NCBI GenBank assembly: GCA_015680685.1
Contig: MNCI01001300.1
Location: forward strand, 77,637 to 118,568
DNA length: 40,932 bases
DNA from: Gnetum montanum
Lineage: Eukaryota > Streptophyta > Gnetopsida > Gnetales > Gnetaceae
Reading direction: 5' to 3'
Shown here: positions 21,301-36,300 of the stretch, one piece after another
Numbering within the stretch: position 1 is the first letter of the stretch
How the letters are laid out: every line of letters starts with the position of its first letter
The notes under the pieces: model-generated
What the model saw: the letters and a program-made list of their open reading frames with translations, nothing else
Databases searched by the model: none
Told to the model about the DNA's origin: nothing
Program-made: the position numbers and the translations under genes

Positions 21301-24300
21301 CAAAACTTCCAAAAGACCTAATATCTGACAATATTTTAGATGAAAAAATACAGTCACTAAAGTAATGAATTTAAAATATAATAACAAGCAATAAAAATTC
21401 AATTGCCAAAATCTAACAATGACATTCCCTAATTTTTTTGCAGTACAGATGAAGGATTCTTTACGTATTCTACAGCTTCCATATAATTTGAGCATAAACA
21501 TTATTGCACAAACACACAAAAAATATCACTTTACTGAAACACATAAAATCAGTAAATAAATAAAAGACTACCTGAAGTTCACTGTTCTTTGTGAGAGAGT
21601 GATTGTAGAGAGTGGCAACTAACTGCTGCATGTTGTCTGCACTAAGTGCTACCAACCTGTTTGCTGCTTCAAGCTACATAAGAATAGCCAAGGATGGTGT
21701 CAATTTAAATATACAACACTACTGAATACCAGAAAGCCTTTTCAAACATTTCAATATATAGCTATTTATTTTATATACTTGCAGTTTTCCTTTTCATTAT
21801 CACCCACTTATTTCATTAACATGCTCCATTTAACATTTTTTAACTGGAAGCTTTTTGAAATATCGATTATAATATATAAAATAGAAAAATGAGCATATTG
21901 TTTCATTATTTACATATTTACTTATCTAGTAACATGAGTTCATTGCTTCTTCCATATGTAAAACTGTTTCGTTTGTATGACTGTACAGGGGAAAAAAACA
22001 GCTGATAGAACAGAAAAATATCAAGGAATTTATCAACATGAAATAAAACAAAAAACATTATTGTAAGACACTTAACAATATATACATTATTGCTCAACAG
22101 CAAAGAAAAAGTCAATGCATCTCACGAAAGATGAATAATCAATTACCATTTGGACCACTGAAAAATGTGAAACTGACGGTTTATTTAAAATGTTATAGCA
22201 TTGATTTAAACATTTATTATTGCTATAAGTTTTCACTGAAATGATTAAGAATAACTTTTTGATAATTTTATTAGTTATAGATATAAAGTGTAGTTTGTAT
22301 GTAATGCTTTTTATTTGCATCTTACAAATCACTGGTTCAATCTCAGCTCATTTTACATGGACATAATAAAAACATTTTAGTTTCAATTTTAATATTATTG
22401 TAAGTTATTATTTCTTGAAACCATTTTTCTACTACTGAGAACTTTTACAACATTATTATCAACTAATTTCTCAAACTGTTAAAATCATACGTATACTTTC
22501 AGATCATTTTAATGTGATTTACATCCCTGATGCAACAAGTTTAGTGCCGGCAAGTTAAACTGAAGTATATGGACGTTGTCTAAAAAGAAATGGCTGAAAC
22601 TGAATTAAGGACAATAAATCCCTAGGATATCCTCGTAGATGTAATAAAATGATTCAATAAAAAATTGCACCATACATAGCTTGCATTTTTTTATTTTTGT
22701 AACATGCCTAAAACAAAATCAAAAATAAGAAAATTAAAAATAAAAAGTCCTGTTACTTGTTGAATCACTCTCTTGAGATTCTCTCACACCTCATTGATTT
22801 TCTCTGTTGATTGCTTATTCTCCTAGAATGGTAAATGATGACACTCGCTAGTATCAATCAATTCCCAATGGGTTAATTTCCCAATTGGCCTGTCTATGTA
22901 GTGCCCCACATTTATACATGTGACCTTAGTACTCTATTAAATACTAAGCTTATATATAGATAGATATGCCTCGTGCTTCTAAGTGATATAAAGACTTCTG
23001 ATTAGGTGACATATGTAAGATTACTATTTATTTCAAATTTCTAATTATCTATAATTTTAAGTTTATATATATATATATTGTTGACAAGTGAACATGGCAA
23101 AGTCTAGCATTATTTTTGAACAATACTAGAAAATTAATGTAATGTGGATCCATGGCTTGTTTTGACATTTAGTTAGAATTTTTAATTTATTGAACACTTA
23201 ATTAAAATAAATAAAAAATCCAAAGTAGTCAAATTGTGCTCAAATTTGGTGACTAACTTAGTTTTACATCTAGAGTATACATCTACAATTAGTTTTCCAA
23301 CTCGAATCCTAAATTTTGAGATTTTAATGTTGAACGATTAAAAAGAGTACATTGTGAAACCATATTTTCATTAATTCAGTTAAAATATTAATTTCTAGCA
23401 CAGTAGCTATTGCACATTTATGCTCACTGTGACCAACTCAACATGCATTAAATGTTAAATGTACAAAAAGTTTAGTATCAATGATTTTTACTAAATAAAT
23501 TATAGGAAAGATGGAAAATAGATAAAAGGCCAAAAATAAATTAGAAACACTCATAGCCTATAAAATAAAAAGTGACTTAAAAGAAGACAAAAAGGTAGGG
23601 CCATAAGAAAAGTCAATGTAAGATGGTGACGTATCCTTATGACATGCTTATGATAACATCTATTTTATTTATATGCTAATTGTCCACTTCATATTAATGG
23701 TTGAAAAGGGCACAAAGTACTCATTTAGCAGGGGCCATGTGCTGCTTGAGGGTTGTCACTCTCACATGTCCACTCCCTCATGAGAGATTGCTTATCCAAG
23801 TCAAGTAGTAATGATGTTATAAATTAAAAAAAGGATTTTTAGAGAATGGGTTGTTTAGTCCTTGCCCATTCTATAAACTTTTTTGCACATTGTCCAAGCC
23901 TTAGGGTCTCCTCCATCCTATAAATAGAGGGGGATTTGCTCTCATTTTCATCCTTTTGCTAATAGCGGGGAGACTATGCTAGTTTGAAGTGTGAGGAGTT
24001 GAGCAGAGTGAGAGAGACGAGATTGTGTGAAGCTACGCCTAACTTGTCTTTGGGCTGAGAATGGGAGTTGTCATAGTGATCTTGGTGAGTATTTGATGAA
24101 GCATAAGAGGCTGACTTTGCTGCTGTTGTTGGACGATTTTGGTGGCTGATTTGAAGACTGTTGGAGCTCATTCTAAGGCTGCTAGTTGGGGAAAATCTGA
24201 CCTGATCCTTGAAGCTCCTGGTAGGACAACAATCCAAATTTGAAGTGTGCTCTACTTCCTCGACTGATCAGCCATTCATTCTAAGTATTTATAGGTGATT

Positions 24301-27300
24301 ATTAACTTGGCTTGGACAAGTGAGGATTGTTTCATGAGAGCATGTGGGATTTCTTATGAGTTGAGTCATGTATGGGGTTTTTCCTAAATCTTGGATCTGA
24401 TTTTTGACATGCATGTATTGGGCTCATGAGTTAGCCCCTCCTTTGTGTCATACGCACTTGGTATTTTCATGCTTTTGTATCAATTTTTTTAAAGAAATGT
24501 CCCCCATCATTCTATCCAAGGCTCTCTTGTGTGGGCTACAAGGGCTTAGTTCTTGGAGATGCTTGATGGTGTTAGCCCCCACCATATTATCCAATCCCCA
24601 TGTTCCTCTTGTATGGGCTAAAAGATGTTGTAGGGTTGAAGGGACTTTGTGTATCACAGTTGGATGACCAAAGGGTCCATTTAGTACTTATTTTAAAAAA
24701 AATTTAAAAAGCTATGCATATTGATGATTTTTTATGTCTTTGTGAAGTGCACATATTCTGTTTTGTTGAGCATTTATAGCTGTTGAGCCTGGAAATGTCC
24801 TTGGAGTAAGTCTTATTGCAATATGAATATTTTGTACATTTTGTCAAAGTCAGATTTTTCTTTCATGCAAAGTAAAATATTATTTATTTATTCTTATTTC
24901 AGTATTCTAACCCCATTTGGTTATCAGCAATTATATTCTTTTATTTGTGCAAAGAGGAAAAAAAAAGAAAATATATGTATGATCATGTCTGTTTATTTGC
25001 TTTCCATAAAATTAACCCACATGAATTATGATTGGGAGTCCTTTGAGCCTAAGTTAAGAAATCACCTAAACTCACAGCTAGTAATTAGGTGGATAATGCA
25101 TTTGATTGGTGTGCATTATGTGAAGTGTGTAGTAATTTTAGGGATTATTAATTGATCATATTAATAACAATATATTCATTCTCATATCTTGAATAGATGG
25201 GTTGCATTATTTATTTATTTTGCATACAATCTTCCCTGGATGTAAGGACAAAAACCACTATCCAACCCAACCCATATATATGCTTACTTCAGTTCAATAT
25301 CCTAACCAGCTAAACCTAAGGGAGTTGATTTGCACAATACTCGAAGGTTTTCAATATGCAGGTGCCATTCGTAAATGTGTACCCATCTCACATACGATCC
25401 CCTATCACCTATGTCAGGGGTATATATAAATATAGTCCAAAAGTGATGGTTGAGCCAAGCCTTATTTATGTAGTTTAAAACCCAAAGATAATTAAACTTA
25501 CAGCCAAATGGTGACCAGATTCTTAGAGTTGGCTGACCCTCAATGTGGGAATACAATGCCACATTGCATAGACAAAGCTGTTGAAACATATACAATTTTT
25601 ATTCCCAGCCATTGTTCGAAGCCTATTATAGATTAAATGATCTTGTTTGGCATAAACCTAGTGGATGATTAGGAGAACATACACATTTGTTGATGATTAG
25701 GAGAACATACAGTCACATTTGTTGATGTTGTTTGTAAAACAAAACTTGAAACAAGTTAGTCACACACATGTTTGATGTTATCTAACTTACTAAGATATGG
25801 GAATTGTTAGTCATCACCTTTATAGATGCTAGTCTTTTAAGGTATCATAGTACTTCTAAAGATAGATGATATGCAATCCATGCATTAATCCTTAAGATTA
25901 TGAGAAATGGAAAGGTCTCATCTCATCAACAACTTGTTAAGTCTAATGAGGAAAAAAAAAGTATGTAGGCCCTGTAATCAACCTATCATTATATCAAAAG
26001 AGATAATCAGCTCATATACTGATGAACCAGTATCTTACCTCCTTGTAAGAACCTCTTTCAGAACAAAATAAGCAAATGCAACATTAGATATACACTGAAC
26101 AGAATCAAGTGCTGCTAGAAGTGAGTGACATGACATGCAAATAATCAGTGAAAGCACAATACTATGTTCATTAAATTGTACAAATTCAAATAAAGAAAAA
26201 AGCAACCAAAATAAAATTGAAGGCTAGAATGCAAACTCAGAATTGCATTCCTTCTTAGTGTTGGAAAAGTGAAGACAAATACATTACTGTTATTTGTTGT
26301 ATTTCCTCTTATGTTTTTCAAAAGGATGTTGCATTAAAAAAAGGGGGATGTGTTTTATCCCACATGAGTTAGGATTGGGGTTTGGTCCTAATGTTTCCTT
26401 ATAAATAGAAGACTGGGGGTAGCCTTTAGGTGTGTTTTTTGATGCAGAAGCATTGTATTGAGGTTTTACCTTGGAGACATGAGTCTTGTTGATGTTGATT
26501 TGAGATCTGTTGGACTAACGGATTGGGTAAGGATAGCTTGTGTCCTTAAGATTTGAGTAAAATAGAAGGCAGATCAGCATTGTCATGGAGATCTGCAATG
26601 TTCTAATAATTTCTCCAGAGCTTCTCTAGCGTGTTTTCAAATCTGATATGCTGATTGTTTTATTGAAACTCTCGCTTCCGATCATAACACTTAGTTGCTA
26701 GTGTAAGTATAGCCCCATGTTTTAAGAGGATTGGGAAAAAAATTGGACTGAATTTTAGAGGGTGGTTATTAGGTCCTACGGTCTACTGTTTTCCTTGTGT
26801 TCATCAATTTTCTTGTTCAATTGATGCCTTATTGATTGCCCCTGAATAAAAGCTCCATGTTTCTTGAACAATTTCTTTCATTGGTTTATCAATGATTTCA
26901 ACAGCTTCAACTATTGATTTACTTCAGACACTAATTTTTCCTCATCCAATATGTACATGTGGATTTGTGATTAAAGAATCATTATCTATATTTTATTTTT
27001 CAACACAAATATTGTAGATTAGATGATTATGTAGAGAAAGGTTTAGATTGCACAATTAAGTTGTTCAAACTATATATAGTATGGAATCATTGCTGCACAT
27101 CAATACGATGAAGAAGAATTCACTGCAGTTTGTTCCAAAAAATGAATTACAAAATAGTAAATTTAAGTCGATACTCGTAAATACTTGAAGAACTTTAAAT
27201 ACAAACCTTTGAAATATTGTCTACAGGTCCAGCATCTGCCATAAATTTAATTGAAGAACGGATCACCATTGCAGCAAGATAGCTCAAAACACTAGATGAA

Positions 27301-30300
27301 GATTGTGCACACTGCAATCACAATTTAAAATTCACATTTAATATTCCAAACCCTTGATTAAATAATTATTCCATACCATGTAGCTTAGAAACATTTTTTC
27401 TTAGAAATTTTTATCAAATTCAGTTTTACTACCTTCAAAAAGTCATCTAATAAGTTTGTCACCTAATTCGCAGCAAAATAGAGAAAAACGAAATGCTTTT
27501 AGACAACTTCAAATTTATATTGCAATTGAAAAATCAGCATCTCTTTTTTTCTGGAGGGAGTTCATATCATTTATCTCATAAACTAGTAAACAAACTTCCA
27601 TTATCATTTTCTTTAACTGTTGTATTAATCACCACAATACCTGTATTAAAACTGTAAAGGTTTCTGGAACTGTCCTCATAGCCTCAAATATTGCTCTAGA
27701 TCCTAATAGGCTGCGTAGTGCAAGGCAACATAATGTTGCACAATTAATGTCTTCATTATTTCTTCCTGAACAAAATAGAACATCAAGCAAAGCATCACTA
27801 CATTGATGGAAAGATTATGAAGAACCTGCAATCACGTTAACATTTAGCGATGGAAAGACTTTATAATATCCTGGGAACATGCAACCTTTAAAATTTATAC
27901 TGAAAGGAAAATACTCACTGATGCAACTTTGTAAGAGATCAGTTACAGCCTTGATAATCCTAGCATCGGTGCATTGGGAGTCTCCAACCTAAGCCAATAC
28001 AGCATATTTTTCTCAATTATAAATAAAAATAAAGAACCTGGTAACTTAAGAAGACAAAATAAATGATATACTAACATGAATATTGCAGGCATATTCTTTA
28101 AGAACTTCAATTAGTATTTTCCTGTCCTGATAACTGTTGAAAAGAACCATGAATTGACTTGTATAATATGCTTCACACTCGCTCTGCAAAATGGTTAAAT
28201 TCAATGGAAAACTGAGAACTGCTTGAGAGAAAAACCATTAAATTACAGTTTTTTTAATTTAATTTCAGAAAACAGAAAATAAAAACACTACAGCAACTAC
28301 ACAATTAACAAAGAGTGCCACATGTAGAGGCCTTGATAAGATTCCAGTCAACTCATTAAGCATATCACTTTAAAAGAATAATTTGCTAACTGCATAATTC
28401 AGATACATGAATGCTATGCATTATATTCCTTGTCACACTCCAAACCTTCTAAGTTCATTAAAACATGATAAAATTAACATTCTAGATTTGATATGACACA
28501 AGAGAAACAAAAAATCGAGCAACAGAATCTAGCTATTTCCAAGTAATTACTTGCAAATAATCTACCACCCACAGATTGAAAGGCATTTAGATGATATACC
28601 TATTTATGCTCTTGACTGATTATTCCAACTGCCTTACCTAAAAGCCAGTATATACAACACTTTTTAAATATCAAGGAGGTGGAGCTTGTTTGTGAAGCTT
28701 GGGTCTTGCATCAACCAGATTGCAGAGTTCAATATGAATGGCTTAGGCTAATATATGAAGATATAGGTACAAGAAATGGCTGAAATTAAACTCTGTATGA
28801 GAGGATACTTAAGGTGGCTCACATGGAGGTCATAAATACATTAATTTCAAAAATTATTTCATATATTTTATTTAAACATGCAGACACTCTCTTCTAAAAA
28901 GAACATCAACAGTCAAAAGGAAATGGTAAAGTAGCTGAATTTTAACATTATGAAATGCTCTGTACAACTACCTAAGCAAGTTATAGCTTGGCTAATACTA
29001 AAAAAGCATGCACAATCCTTTCATTTTTTAAACCTTTTCAGTTATGTTTAACCATTTGTCATTTAAACAAAATGAAAACAAAAGAGGATCTCTACACGAA
29101 CAAAATGAAATAATTCTGTTGTGCAAAATATTTCATGTATTTTTAGAATAAAATTTTGATACTGAAGAGTGCAGATATGCATATCATGTATTTGAATAAC
29201 TAAAGGAATTCAAGATTCAAAAGAAAAAGGTAAAGAAACAACTGTCATTTGTACGCAAATCTCTTCAAAACTGTCAAACTGTGTTATAGCTCAGTGTAAA
29301 ATGCTTCAAAAGTATTCATGATCCTTTTAGCTATTTCAAGGCAGGTAACATATAAATAATATTAAAATGGAAAACAAAAACCAATATTTTAATGTAAAGA
29401 GAATAAAACACTTGCAAAAGAAAACAATATGATTACCAGGTAAACAGAATGAGGTCTATCAGGAAAAGTTCCTGGCAAGAATGGCTCATGATGAATACTA
29501 AAATGCTTGTACTTTCTAGTATCCATCAAAACAGTTATGCTAGCAATAAAGCCATCTCTATCCTCCATAGCATAGAGTGTTGGTCTCCAAAACTTGAATT
29601 CCAATATCACCTCATTGGTGCTTCCAACAGGGACTATGACACCCATAAGGTCATCCAAGCTGCATTGTAAGTATTTGAGAAAAGTTGTCAGAGTCAATCT
29701 TAAAAACAACATGTAATACTACTAAATTTTATTAATTTATATAGAATAATAGAAGGTTAAACCTAACATCTATCTACTAATTAAAATATTTCCCTGTACT
29801 TACAACAAATTTCAACATAATGTGCAAGGTTTTGGTGTAAAGGAACCCATGTTAACAAGGGGATCTAACGGTGCAAACAAAGATGCACACGTGAATAGAT
29901 ATGCAAATTTATATATTACATAGCGCTATTAACTACACATAGGGAATTTAAAAAAATGTTTAAAGGTCAAATTAGTACCATTCTATGTAATATTATAAAG
30001 AAATACACACTAGCAAATTCATGATGCCCTGGCATGATTTAATCCACTATCTAACTGAATCCTATTTTATATTCTATATTTATGTTTTAAAAAAAAGTAT
30101 ATGAATCCTCACACAACTATGAATATCAGTATCTCACTAACAGTTACCAAATAGCATGCACTGACTAGCATCTATACTTGTAATACAGAAACATCTAGAA
30201 AGTGTAATACCTGTGAACTGCTATCACTTCATCAGGAGATTTCTCAATAAAATGTTTAGTTGTCAGTGTAAATATTCTATGTCTTTGAGGCTTCCCGTCA

Positions 30301-33300
30301 AAGCACTTAATGGCGTCAAACTCACACTGCACTTCTCCTTCCTCCTGTATATCAGGGGAAAACAAGCAGCAGTTTATAGACAACAAAATATGAACTGATT
30401 TTTTTGAAATAATGTATATTCTGTACTATATTCTTAATTTGTAAATAAGTAATTTGTTTCATCTTTTATGTAAGTACCCCTTTTCTTAAATATGCCGAAA
30501 CATTTTCAACCATCTCGTTTGTTGTTATCTTTCCAACCTCCAGGTCAATATTTAGAAAAGTCTGTATTACAAAATTAAACATATTAGCATTTCCATTCCT
30601 CGCTTTTTTCAAATGCTGTATTAATTATAAATACAGAAAATTCTCGCAGCATGCATTCTTATATTAAGAAAATGTATTACATCCTTCATCAAAAGGAAAA
30701 GTGCATCCATAATTTTTTGTTTAACTGTCAACATCAAGCTGCTCCTTTAGCATCTTTTATATCCATTCATTTTTGCATTTCAAAATAAAGTACGTGAAAC
30801 GTAACCAAAGCATAACAGATTAGCTTTTAAAAAATTAACTTAACTGTGTTCACTGACCTTCATATTTTTACGAATTGCTTGTAGAAATGGAAGAGAATCT
30901 TTCATAGATAATCTCATTGCTCTAGACTTGAAGTAAAGCAGTATAATATGTTCATTGTCAGCAAGGATTTCAACTTTCTCGATATTACAAAGGTTAAACT
31001 TTTTTGATGTGTTCATCTGCAGAAAATAAAAGGAACATAATTTATACTAATCTAAAATTTTTAATGACAAAATTTATTGCACTCTGTAATTTAAATAGTC
31101 ACTACCAATATACTTAAGACCTACGACGAAAACATTTCTTACTATAATTCAAAACCTGAGCTATCATAAAGCATCTTTAAAAGCTAGTAGCATCCCTAAA
31201 TATATAGCACTAGACAAACCTTCCGCTTTTCTTGACGAGCACCTGTGTTTACAACTTTCACAATTGAAGAATTTCTAACACGAAATGTAGTGTCAACTAA
31301 TCCACCATGTTTGCTGCTATGCTTCTTAAGAAAATAATCAATTCCTGCATTTGTAAAAACAACATTTATACATAATTCATAATTGAAAGTCATGCATGAA
31401 CATTTTAAATATAAAAAATGATACACACTACTAACTCTTATAATTACACTAGTTTAAATAGATATTTATAATATATATCTATAATTTTGTGAGAGAATTT
31501 TTACCCTTTATAGGAATAAATAAATAAATTGATTTTGAAAAAAAGTTGTATAATACAGGACAAAAATTTTGGGAAATATACTTCATGGTTACATAATCAG
31601 GCTTGGAAGAACTATTGACAAAAAATATATTATTTGACATTACATAACTAGTCCCCTAAAGTGCTATGGGTGAAATATATATAGTATTTACTATTGCCAA
31701 AGTGTGATTGGTACAAAAAAATGTTTCAAAAAGGCTACTTTGAGTAACTGCAAACCACTAGGATAAGATCTTCAAGCAATGTTGTACGGAATTTTCTTCT
31801 TTAGATTTCAGTAGCATGATTATTGCAGCTCTTACTAAAGAATGTCAAAATTGAATAGATTTCAAGCCTCAATTTCTTAACTACTTCAATGAAGTTTCAA
31901 TGGACATTCCATTATGACTCCTAGGATGCAAATAATACAAATAATGTTTTAAGCATTGAACACAAATAACAAAAAAGTTCTAAAAGCATATAAAATAATC
32001 AGTTAAACAAAGAAATGCTTACCAGTTCTTATTCTTATTGAACATCAGTAATTTATTCAAATAATGAATGAACATTTCACTATTATATTATATTATATTG
32101 AAAAAACTTCCAAGTTATATCAATACAGTTGAGAGATAGAAAACTACTTTATTCAATTGGTCAGCTTTGGTACAAGCTAGATCCACGTACCAAACTAATT
32201 CAATCTCAAGACAAACTGCATTTTAAATATCATACTAACTATAAAGATGTACAACATTTATTATGAAGAGGCACAATATTTTCTACCCATTATATACCTG
32301 ATACACGAATGGTAGTGTGTACACAATGATGTAAAAATGGAACAAATAACATGAACTGAAGAAAGAGATATACGTTCAAGCCAAGATAAAAATGGTAATA
32401 TACAAGAACTTAAAATGATTTAGAAAGAAATGAAAATATCATTAGATAAGTTACCAAATTGGTGTACATCTTAGCACAAAGAAGCAACTAGGTGTACAAT
32501 AAACATTCTAACCACTATACAAGAGCTGCTAAAGGCTACATTGAACATTGCAAGAGGCTAAGATATTGTGAAGTTCCATAAGCTCATAACAGTGAAGGTG
32601 ACATGTTGAAAATATTAAATCATATTTTCCATTCTAGAGCAAGTGCAGTCCAATCCAATGCTCCTTATTATAGCAGGCAAGCAATTTGTTTTGTTGACAA
32701 GTTTTTGTAGCCCATAGTCATCACTTTTGTAACAAGGAGGCATAACTCACTCAAAGCATGTGGCTATGGTAGTATTAGTAACAGGTTAGAATCTAATGGG
32801 CTATGTAAAAAATACATTTAAGAACAATGGCATAACACAGGCATTGGACAATAACAAATTATCCTCAATTCATCTTTTTATTTATCTTAATGGGTTCGTC
32901 TGTGTTTCTAGAATAAACACATAATTATCAGCTTCATCCCATTTAAGCAACACGACTTATTTGGGTCAGTAAGTGATTTCATTGTAGGTTTTCTATATGA
33001 ACTTGTTTGTCCAAAAATAACTTGAATATATATTTTTATAATGGCACCAAATGATACATATCTCAATAAAAACTTGAAAACCTACTAGGCTTGAACCTCT
33101 AATTGGTGGAATGCAAGCCACAATCTTTACCAACAAGCTATAGCTCCCTGATATGTCAGTCAAATATAGCCAATGAAAGCATAGCTCAACTAGTAAGTTT
33201 GTTGCTATGCACGTAACATGGTGGGAATTAAGTTGTACATGAAGTACTATTGAGATAATTGTACTTTACAGGTCTAGTGGTTTTTTAAAACCACTCGACC

Positions 33301-36300
33301 CTAAGCAATACAACTTTGGAGAAATTGCACTTGGGAGCATGGATGTAACCTTGTAAATCATCAGAGAAATATCTATAACTGACTACCAATTTAAGAAAAA
33401 ACAACTCTGGAGAGTCAATCTTGATGATCAGAGGAGGAGTTCCCTACATACAACCTACATATATTTGAAGTGATTGCAGACTGCTTGATCTTATTTCTGC
33501 ATTTATTAATCCTCCATGCTCAATAGCTAATGCTTTAAGTCGTGGGCAGAAATCACAAAAGGTTGCAGACAACTTCAGTAGTTAGCACTACACAATGGAA
33601 GTAGCATTCTTCAACGCATGGCATTTGCTGAGCATCTTTCAATAATTCCTTTGGGAAGTTCAAAGTTTACAGCCTTAGGATCCACAATTTCTTGCACTCC
33701 AACAAATCCAAAGGCATTGACACTAGAATCCAAATAAAGGACCTTCCCTGCTTTATTTTATAAATGGAGCTTTACACAACAATGCTTATGTTATTGACTT
33801 GTTTAGTAGCAGCATGCTTGATGAATCTAGAAAGGCAGTCATTAATGTGTTGGGGTAAAGAGGCATATATAAATTTTGGTGTTATACGAGCTAGATCAAG
33901 CTTTAAGATTTCTAGATGTGTTGTGTGAGACTCCATAATAAAGTTGATATAATTTAGCATCCATCTCCATCTCTCTGCTTCACACACTTTAAAACACCTG
34001 AGGCATTTCAGAGCTTATATCTTTGAAGAAGTTTTCATCCCAACGATATTGGGAGCCACACTTTGGCCATGAGTTGCTTCCAAATCCTGGCAAACCTGGC
34101 ATACCCACACCAACTGTAGTACCGTAAGTGTGATGCAAGTAATCAAACTTATGTAAAAAGTAGTAGAAAGCATTTTTGCTGAAAAGTGGTATTGCTCAGG
34201 GTCAAGCAGTTTTGGTGAAAAGTGGTATTGCTCGGGGTCAAAAGGTTTTAAAAAGCCACTAGACGCGTAAAGTACAATTATCCCGTACTGTCATGTTCCA
34301 TCTATCATTATCAAAGTTCTACTAAAGTATTGAGCTGATTGTGTTATTGCCAATGTTCTAATAAGAGTATTAAGCTGATTGTATCTTCTAAAGGTACATA
34401 TAACTTAGTTTTGGTACTAACAACCCCAACCAACTTTACTGCGTAAGTCAATATATTCTAAGGTGTACATATTGCCTAGTTTCAGTCACAACAACCTTAC
34501 CCACTCCCCAACATAGAGATCAAGCACTTATCAAGTGTTATCTTTACGATTATTACTTTTATCAGCATCAATGAACTTCATTTATTCAATAGAAGTTGCT
34601 TTAGCTGATCTTAAATTCGGTTCAATGTTTAAACAAATGCAAATCACGTAAATTGACTTAGTGAAACTGAAACTGAAATTTTATAAAGTTTGTAAAACTA
34701 TAAAGAAAAAATCTTTCATAGTACCAAACACTTTTTCTTTCATTTTCCCTTATTTCTATGTTAACATCCGATATCTATTAAGCACAGGTTGGTTAGCTCA
34801 CGGTGCTATGCACCAGAAGGTACTGGGTTTAAAGCACAGTACCAGCACGCTACATCGGTCATGGGTTGTTCCATGTTACTAATTATTGTCTTACCCTAAA
34901 AAAACGTCCAATACCTATTATTCTTACAAAATAAGTCAACAATCTACACCTCATTCATTTCTATCTCTAAAGCAGCTCCGGTAACTTGTAAATTTCTAAA
35001 TAACATAGCACCTTCATGCAATCAATACCTATTATCCTTACAAAATAAGTCAACAATCTACACCTCATTCATTTCTATCTCTAAAGCAGCTCCGGTAACT
35101 TGTAAATTTCCAAATAACATAGCACCTTCATGCAACCAGGAAAATGTATGTGTCGGCATCACAATGCAGATGAGCAAGTATCTAAGCAATCATCTGGGCC
35201 TAACATTAATGAATTCTTGAATTTCCTTGTAGAACTGACACCTTTGTGTACAGTCCGGCTCTATTTCTTATTTAGGCAAGATTACTCACGCCTCCATGTA
35301 TGCTTTCACTGTCTAGGCCTAACTTACGGGCCCATATCGAGTCTCGGGTCTATCTTCAATTGAGAGCGTGCCAATTCCAAATCGTTCAAAATTTGGTGAG
35401 AAGTAATCTTCCGACACGTTCAAAATCGCAGGAAAATAATCAACTTATGGGAATTGTTTCAAGTGAGAATTTTTGCACTACTTATCCTGACGAAACCAAA
35501 CCATGTTGGTATTTGGCTCGCTTATCAGGGAAACATTGCGGATTTTCAAATCAAATATATAGACAGTAGGCAGGCTGCCAGAAATCTTCGATCGAAATGA
35601 GAAAATTCTGCTCTGTACAGCCAAGGTCAATAAATATAAAATTCTTAACGTCAATTAACAATCAACTCAGATTTACTGGGCAAGAGTCATCCTCTATGAA
35701 ATTATGAACCAAAAGTTCAAAAATTCGCATGCCTTATCATAAAGAAAGCCTTCTAAACGCGTTAACACCGGAGTTAGATCCGAAAAAACCTCTCAATGAC
35801 GGTGCATTACAAAAACACATTTTTAAGAGACTAAACAAATGCCTCCCGAGATACATAATCCTTGAGAACTCAAACCAAATGCATAGGCGCCACATTGTAA
35901 AACAGAGCCTCGAAATTTGAACTGCTCGAATTTATGGCAATTTAAAAACATTCCGTCCAAAAGAAATTGGCATCGTCATTTGTTGGCCAGCCAACCAACG
36001 GACCGGCAGATGCGAACAAGTAAACGCAAAGCAAGGTAACGCACGAGAGTTGAACGCATCCAAAAACAGAAAACGTATTCGTACAAACAACGCAACAATA
36101 ATGATAACAATAATCACGGCAACGCACCGAGTCCGTTGACGTCGTCCAGCTTGGAATGCAAGGTCGTGAGCAATGCCGTGCGGCTGTCACAGAAGAAACG
36201 GAGCGTATCGTCGGGACGGTTGAATCCACCGAAGACATCAATTGTAAGCTCGGTAGGATCCGAAGGCGACGGCAGCGCCTGGTTGATGCGCTCGAGGCTG

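Larger units (their letters stand above)
21674..27206 (-). other. intron 10 (5.5 kb), repeat-bearing
   Basis: The longest intron. It contains a solo LTR (26259-26689), an LTR- or promoter-like segment with a TATA box near 23919, a small direct duplication at 25661-25725, and an exon-like block at 26039-26114. AT-rich sequence fills the rest. Confidence 0.65.
31345..36127 (-). other. intron 1 (4.8 kb), SINE-rich
   Basis: The intron contains a SINE-like segment (33055-33150), an inverted pair of SINE family 2 copies (33180-33311 and 34181-34290), another tRNA-like head (34783-34880), a 114-base tandem duplication (34911-35138) and otherwise AT-rich sequence. A first intron of this size could carry regulatory elements; none can be named. 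Confidence 0.6.

Noticed and set aside
33055-34880. tRNA genes
   Set aside because: A- and B-box-like motifs are present, but no intact cloverleaf or anticodon arm could be formed; decayed SINE heads fit better.
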